64,000 nt of DNA from Prevotella scopos JCM 17725. Lineage in GTDB: Bacteria; Bacteroidota; Bacteroidia; Bacteroidales; Bacteroidaceae. The stretch is taken from positions 992,001 through 1,056,000 of the forward strand of contig NZ_CP072390.1 of assembly GCF_018127785.1 (NCBI RefSeq), in the 5' to 3' direction. Position numbers and translations under genes: made by a program. The notes under the pieces were generated by a model. The model saw only the letters and a program-made list of their open reading frames with translations, did not search any database and was not told where the DNA came from. Shown here piece after piece: positions 61,501-64,000 of the stretch (its first letter is position 1; the number at the start of each line of letters is the position of its first letter).

Positions 61501-63446
61501 CGGCAATGAAAGCATTGGGCAAAGATCACCTGATAGCAAGTAGCTACGGCACTGAAAAGCGTGCAGTGCTAACCGATATCATTGAGCGTACCTTCCCACT
61601 CGAAACAGACGAGCCAGAAATACTTAAGACAATCAAAGACGACAGACTCTTAGAGTTGGCGTATTTTGCACCGCAGTGGGTTCCACTTATCAAAGCGTAT
61701 CTCAACTGGGAAGGCTTCGATCTTGCCTATTACTACTTCATTGCACATACTAAGGAGATGGGTGAAGACGAGAAGAGGGCTGCAACGGCACTCTTCACCG
61801 ACCTCGACCCAGCTGATCTTGCCGATGGAGCCTTTGACGAAAAACTCTTCCACGAAGCTTATACCGTGGTTGGAGAAAAGCGTTTCTACCTGTTCTACAA
61901 GGCTGCACGATACATCGGAAACAGCAATTATCACAGTCGGGCACGTCGCTTTGCAGACACAGCACTCGGCAAGATAGACGAAGAAACCATCACAGAACAG
62001 ATACACTCCAAGCGCAACAAGGATGCTGTTTGTTCATTGGGACTACTCCCTGACAAGAGCGACAAGGCTTTGCAACGACGCTATCAGCTTATACAAGCCT
62101 TCCTGAAAGAGTCTAAGCAGTATGGCGCACAGCGTCAGGCATCAGAGAAGAGGGTATGTGAGATTGCCCTACTGAACCTCTCACGTGGTGCAGGCTATGC
62201 TGACCCGATACAGCTGACGTGGCGTATGGAGAGCCAGCAGGTGACAGACAACGCTGCTTTCCTACAAGGAATAGATGTGGAGGGATACACACTGAAACTA
62301 CAGTTAGCAGAGGATGGCACCAACAAACTCATCATTCAACAAGGTGAGAAGGTGTTGAAAACGGTACCTGCAAAGATTAAGAAGCACCCCGACTACCTCA
62401 ATATTGCCGCTATGGGCAAGGAGTGGACAAAGCAGAGAAAGCGTGCCCGCACGATTATGGAGGATATGATGATACGCCAGACACCATTACGTCCACAGGA
62501 TGTAAAGGTGATTGCTGAGAATCCTATCGTCAGTCCGATGTTCCGCTTGCTACTCCTTCGACAAGGAACAACCACAGGTTTCTATACCGACGAGGGACTG
62601 GAAACGCTCAATGGTACCCAGAAGATAAAAGCAAACGAGCCCATTACCATTACCCACGCCCAGCAACTCTATGCCGACGGCACGTGGTCAGCGTGGCAAC
62701 ACCTCGTCTTCAGCAAGAAGATTGTACAACCTTTCAAACAGGTATTCCGTGAGATTTACATCCCAACACCTGATGAAGCAGAACAAAACGAGTCACTTCG
62801 TTACAGTGGATATCAGATTCAGGTGAAGCAGGCAGCAGCTGCATTGCGTAGCCGTGGATGGAGTGCAGACTATGAAGGAGGTCTGCGCAAGGTATTCTAT
62901 CGCCAAGGAATCTCTGTTGAACTCTATGCAAAAGCCAACTGGTTCACACCTGCCGATGTGGAGGCTCCAGCCATTGAGTATGTAAGCTTCTCATCTACAC
63001 GTTCTGACAAGCAACAGAAGATTGCTGATATCGACCCTATTCTCTATAGCGAGGTGATGCGTGATGTGGATATGACAGTCAGCATAGCCTTCATTGGTGG
63101 CGTCGACCCAGAGACAGGAAACTCAACGAAAGAACTCCGTGCAGCCATTGTCAAGTGTACTGCCGAGCTGATGAAATTCAACAATGTAACGGTTTCTGAC
63201 AACTTCATCCACGTCAAAGGCACACTTGCTGACTATACTATCCACCTCGGTTCAGGCAATGTGCGACAGGTTGGTGGTGTAGAGATTCCTATCATCCCCG
63301 TACATGGTCAGCACCGTGGGAAACTCTATCTCCCCTTTATGGATGAAGACCCAAAGACGGTAGAGATTGTTTCCAAAATGGTACTACTTGCAGAAGACAA
63401 CAAGTTGAAAGACCCAACAATTTTGAAGTGGATTAAACGGGAATAA
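58506..63446 (+). CDS. Giant DUF4132 protein (1646 residues), unknown function
   Basis: A very large soluble protein with no signal peptide or membrane helix. Most of the first 1290 residues is helical and repeat-like (for example YAKARRYIGNSNYHS-like stretches), as in the DUF5724-type helical region. Residues about 1308-1490 fit DUF4132: TIMEDMMIRQTPLRPQDVKV, then GYQIQVKQAAAALRSRGW and VELYAKANWF. The last 150 residues (VHGQHRGKLYLPFMDEDPKT near the end) fit the C-terminal domain seen on such proteins (DUF7737). Members occur as long, lineage-specific proteins of unknown role, sometimes near WGR or MoxR-type genes. Here it forms a unit with the small gene upstream. The start ATG is well placed. 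Confidence 0.88.
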   Translation: MKTKQELQEHCKLYIENINLSKCNIWEEKLVKSCREDNYQFGNYLNIFYNPITEENFSFQTIEELLSTGANLPHILPKDFSELLETHLRQLKDLSHTKGIYRIDVRGDLDLMEIASDISDIMRTFFATAAYGLTIDELIRGQYPDVTNYFFSFTPVLTAAIQQGKPETIEAVKEVLTSENNVGILTKSLITAIESNNNEELHTLLLNVLRAAKLQEGLRQSIVECGNEYSLTFYKRMLKVIAEEGLLRYSSVRRSVQTWAGIGYETVTDKDIKTIFEGICLFMDHPEERAKAYMGQNALLVYIALYTAGAEDFNVAQHDAIQLINNEAPLQNRIAAIYYLDRSSHFKVTDHFEFFAKHLDDPFTKAFFIQQLSCTAREEMYEYGKVSRVSGKKRELFQQLFDEIVRWEKEVKNNTDFTFQGFEWFRIRLSHETFINALWVFASQLKTQECIDHILLEKMPNWSVSFTRYYRYGQDDNRKEPLRAFMQDYYPLGSPEARRQYLAKNIFSYEKEGFEYLLTFFSKEDFTTADIKEIEKKLKSKVSDTRNKAVHLLLTLPYSLLKASYERLQTTKGDYIPAALTELREGSKQLTKDFASTSEEANTIAPTTYPGVEGGYGLYKVGDIPTIKLSDPFLTKNDSQSFLGKLFNKITGKNRADAGSVFTYTIDELRKLYTELEKIIEDNADKEYKNYWGGTQTIGDNYLSFTSDEHTLDTLPYPELWKSFLADHTLKDEDLLGIYLMLLVLEDSYSTEFVELDADNYPFKNKKSIETWKYGSHFRLIVQALLNDLEKKTPSLLFSQAYSILALIFFHCPTNRYTRISSYGSDDDEHVFNSELFQTAMRYARNCWRNEEEFKLFADMSMAMYGKYAPIARLDKNLYYSYYTIDALILSRYNLQGKLSDDAFMELLLNDEGEELRNAGDYIYNTRGHRLTLLYEDEKNVDTRYGKETYKNLERIINKIAQHLFKVEMTRLNAPTTASNIIIRISNAMVLQGAEYMVTAMKALGKDHLIASSYGTEKRAVLTDIIERTFPLETDEPEILKTIKDDRLLELAYFAPQWVPLIKAYLNWEGFDLAYYYFIAHTKEMGEDEKRAATALFTDLDPADLADGAFDEKLFHEAYTVVGEKRFYLFYKAARYIGNSNYHSRARRFADTALGKIDEETITEQIHSKRNKDAVCSLGLLPDKSDKALQRRYQLIQAFLKESKQYGAQRQASEKRVCEIALLNLSRGAGYADPIQLTWRMESQQVTDNAAFLQGIDVEGYTLKLQLAEDGTNKLIIQQGEKVLKTVPAKIKKHPDYLNIAAMGKEWTKQRKRARTIMEDMMIRQTPLRPQDVKVIAENPIVSPMFRLLLLRQGTTTGFYTDEGLETLNGTQKIKANEPITITHAQQLYADGTWSAWQHLVFSKKIVQPFKQVFREIYIPTPDEAEQNESLRYSGYQIQVKQAAAALRSRGWSADYEGGLRKVFYRQGISVELYAKANWFTPADVEAPAIEYVSFSSTRSDKQQKIADIDPILYSEVMRDVDMTVSIAFIGGVDPETGNSTKELRAAIVKCTAELMKFNNVTVSDNFIHVKGTLADYTIHLGSGNVRQVGGVEIPIIPVHGQHRGKLYLPFMDEDPKTVEIVSKMVLLAEDNKLKDPTILKWIKRE

Positions 63447-63519
63447 CGTCAACAACTCTTCCGAATGACGCTGAAGATTGTAAGGATATTTTAATCATCC
63501 CTCTCCTCTCAATTTGAGA
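63447..63519. other. Short spacer after the DUF4132 gene
   Basis: Contains CCCTCTCCTCTC and GAGAAAGGG, a weak hairpin that may be a degenerate part of the array starting at 63520. Confidence 0.3.
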
Positions 63520-63629
63520 AAGGGCCGAGGATGAGCCTAAAAGAGGCCCTTCTACGTTCAAGAACATGCCCTTCAAGGGTTAAGAAGACGCTCTTCTTGG
63601 AGCAAGAAGGGCGTCTTCTTCAACACTGT
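63520..63629. repeat. 22-bp-period array 3' of the DUF4132 gene (array C) with a terminator-like hairpin
   Basis: Units start at 63520 (degenerate), 63542 AGAGGCCCTTCTACGTTCAA, 63564 ACATGCCCTTCAAGGGTTAA, 63586 AGACGCTCTTCTTGGAGCAA and 63608 AGGGCGTCTTCTTCAACACT, all 22 bp apart. The units at 63586 and 63608 together form a 17-bp stem, AAGAAGACGCTCTTCTT with AAGAAGGGCGTCTTCTT, one G-U pair and a 5-base loop. It is 73 bp past the gene stop and 165 bp before the stop of the gene on the other strand. Confidence 0.8.
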
Positions 63630-63793
63630 TTGTAATCTACTGATTTGTTGTATGTTACAAACTTACTTTTAAGGGAGATTATACTCCGTCATTAAAGATG
63701 TTTTGCTCGACTCTATGTAATGATTTTTCATAGTCTTATTAGTTTCTCTGAACAGTGGAGCGACAGACATTCAAGCTACGTAAGACCCACTTT

Positions 63794-64000
63794 TCACCTC
63801 AAGATAGAACTCTCTGCAGCCTTCGACTCATACTTAGGAGAATGGTTAACCTTCTTACCATAGTCAAGAGAATAGGCTACTTTTACAGAAGCAAAAGAAT
63901 TATCCCGCTCGCTAACATCACGTCCATAACACTGGTAGTTAGAGGCTAATAAACTTCGTGTACGCTCATTTCCTTGTATAAAGAGATTTCGTGCAGTAAC
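63794..64000 (-). CDS. C-terminal end of an outer-membrane beta-barrel protein (cut by the window edge)
   Basis: A minus-strand frame without stop runs from the right edge to a TGA at 63794 and encodes 68 residues. They read VTARNLFIQGNERTRSLLAS, then NYQCYGRDVSERDNSFASVK, VAYSLDYGKKV and AAESSILR at the end. This alternating aromatic and polar pattern with a final barrel strand, VAYSLDYGKK, matches the C-terminus of TonB-dependent-receptor-like and outer-membrane beta-barrel family proteins of Bacteroidales. The start and full domain set are outside the window. Confidence 0.72.
   Translation of the reverse strand, partial: VTARNLFIQGNERTRSLLASNYQCYGRDVSERDNSFASVKVAYSLDYGKKVNHSPKYESKAAESSILR

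Noticed and set aside
58506..63446. A toxin or phage-defence label for the DUF4132 protein
   Set aside because: I see no nuclease, kinase or protease motif, and its neighbours do not support a named system. I therefore leave the function open.
63755..63949. 64-residue plus-strand frame at the right edge
   Set aside because: It lies opposite a minus-strand barrel-protein end that has clear protein character.

Overview
The window looks like a chromosome segment of an oral-type Prevotella (Bacteroidales). The evidence is low GC with AT-rich spacers, repeated Bacteroidetes -7 promoter elements (TAnnTTTG, often with a TTG/TTTG about 19-20 bp upstream), and families typical of the phylum: EpsG-type polymerase, UpxY/NusG-like antiterminator, DUF4924, DUF6078-like and DUF4132 proteins, GH57 plus glycogen debranching enzyme, RF3 and LptE. 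The species cannot be fixed from sequence alone.

Region 1 (1-16953, all minus strand) is a capsule or exopolysaccharide locus, transcribed right to left. It holds ten or eleven glycosyltransferases (GT2, GT4, GT8), a Wzx flippase, an EpsG-like Wzy polymerase, an O-acyltransferase, an ATP-grasp enzyme, a lipid-linked sugar-1-phosphate transferase and, at the left edge, the first 12 codons of another gene (probably a DegT/DnrJ-type aminotransferase). The acyltransferase is split by a run of nine G on its coding strand and would be in frame with ten or seven, so it is probably phase variable.

Region 2 (16954-20127) is mostly non-coding: a 22-bp-period repeat array behind a DUF6078-like gene, GC-rich hairpins, and a direct array of 72-bp repeats that each carry a DnaA-box sequence (five TTATCCACA, one TTATTCACA), then a small outer-membrane barrel gene. 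Transcription diverges here.

Region 3 (20128-34005) is mainly housekeeping: TsaC/Sua5, a CLC channel with CBS domains, fmt, glucokinase, a LysE exporter, DUF4924, rfbD, prfC, a lipoprotein, an ECF sigma factor and rpe. It also holds a 42-residue gene just upstream of rpe, a candidate 70-nt small RNA, and a small operon of a degenerate TrpF, TrpG and an orphan UpxY-like antiterminator.

Region 4 (34594-47819, mostly minus) has an alpha-glucan operon (debranching enzyme, glycogen synthase-like GT, a GH57 protein that seems to have lost its acid/base residue), a lipid kinase with miaA, gap, mscL (plus strand), a MurU-like nucleotidyltransferase with guaA, a short MGMT-like protein and a glutathione peroxidase.

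Region 5 (48020-64000, mostly plus) has a second DUF6078-like gene with its own 22-bp array, a frameshifted DUF1186-type gene, and rlmN-pdxA-flippase-sigma54 activator-lptE-TPR-secG followed by tRNA-His. After that come a two-gene DUF4132 unit with a third 22-bp array behind it, and the C-terminus of an outer-membrane barrel protein on the minus strand at the right edge.

The main non-gene themes are three 22-bp-period arrays of quasi-palindromes placed just 3' of genes, a family of three dispersed 79-80 bp elements bounded by CTGTCA/TGACAG ends, the DnaA-box array, and several nested hairpins.
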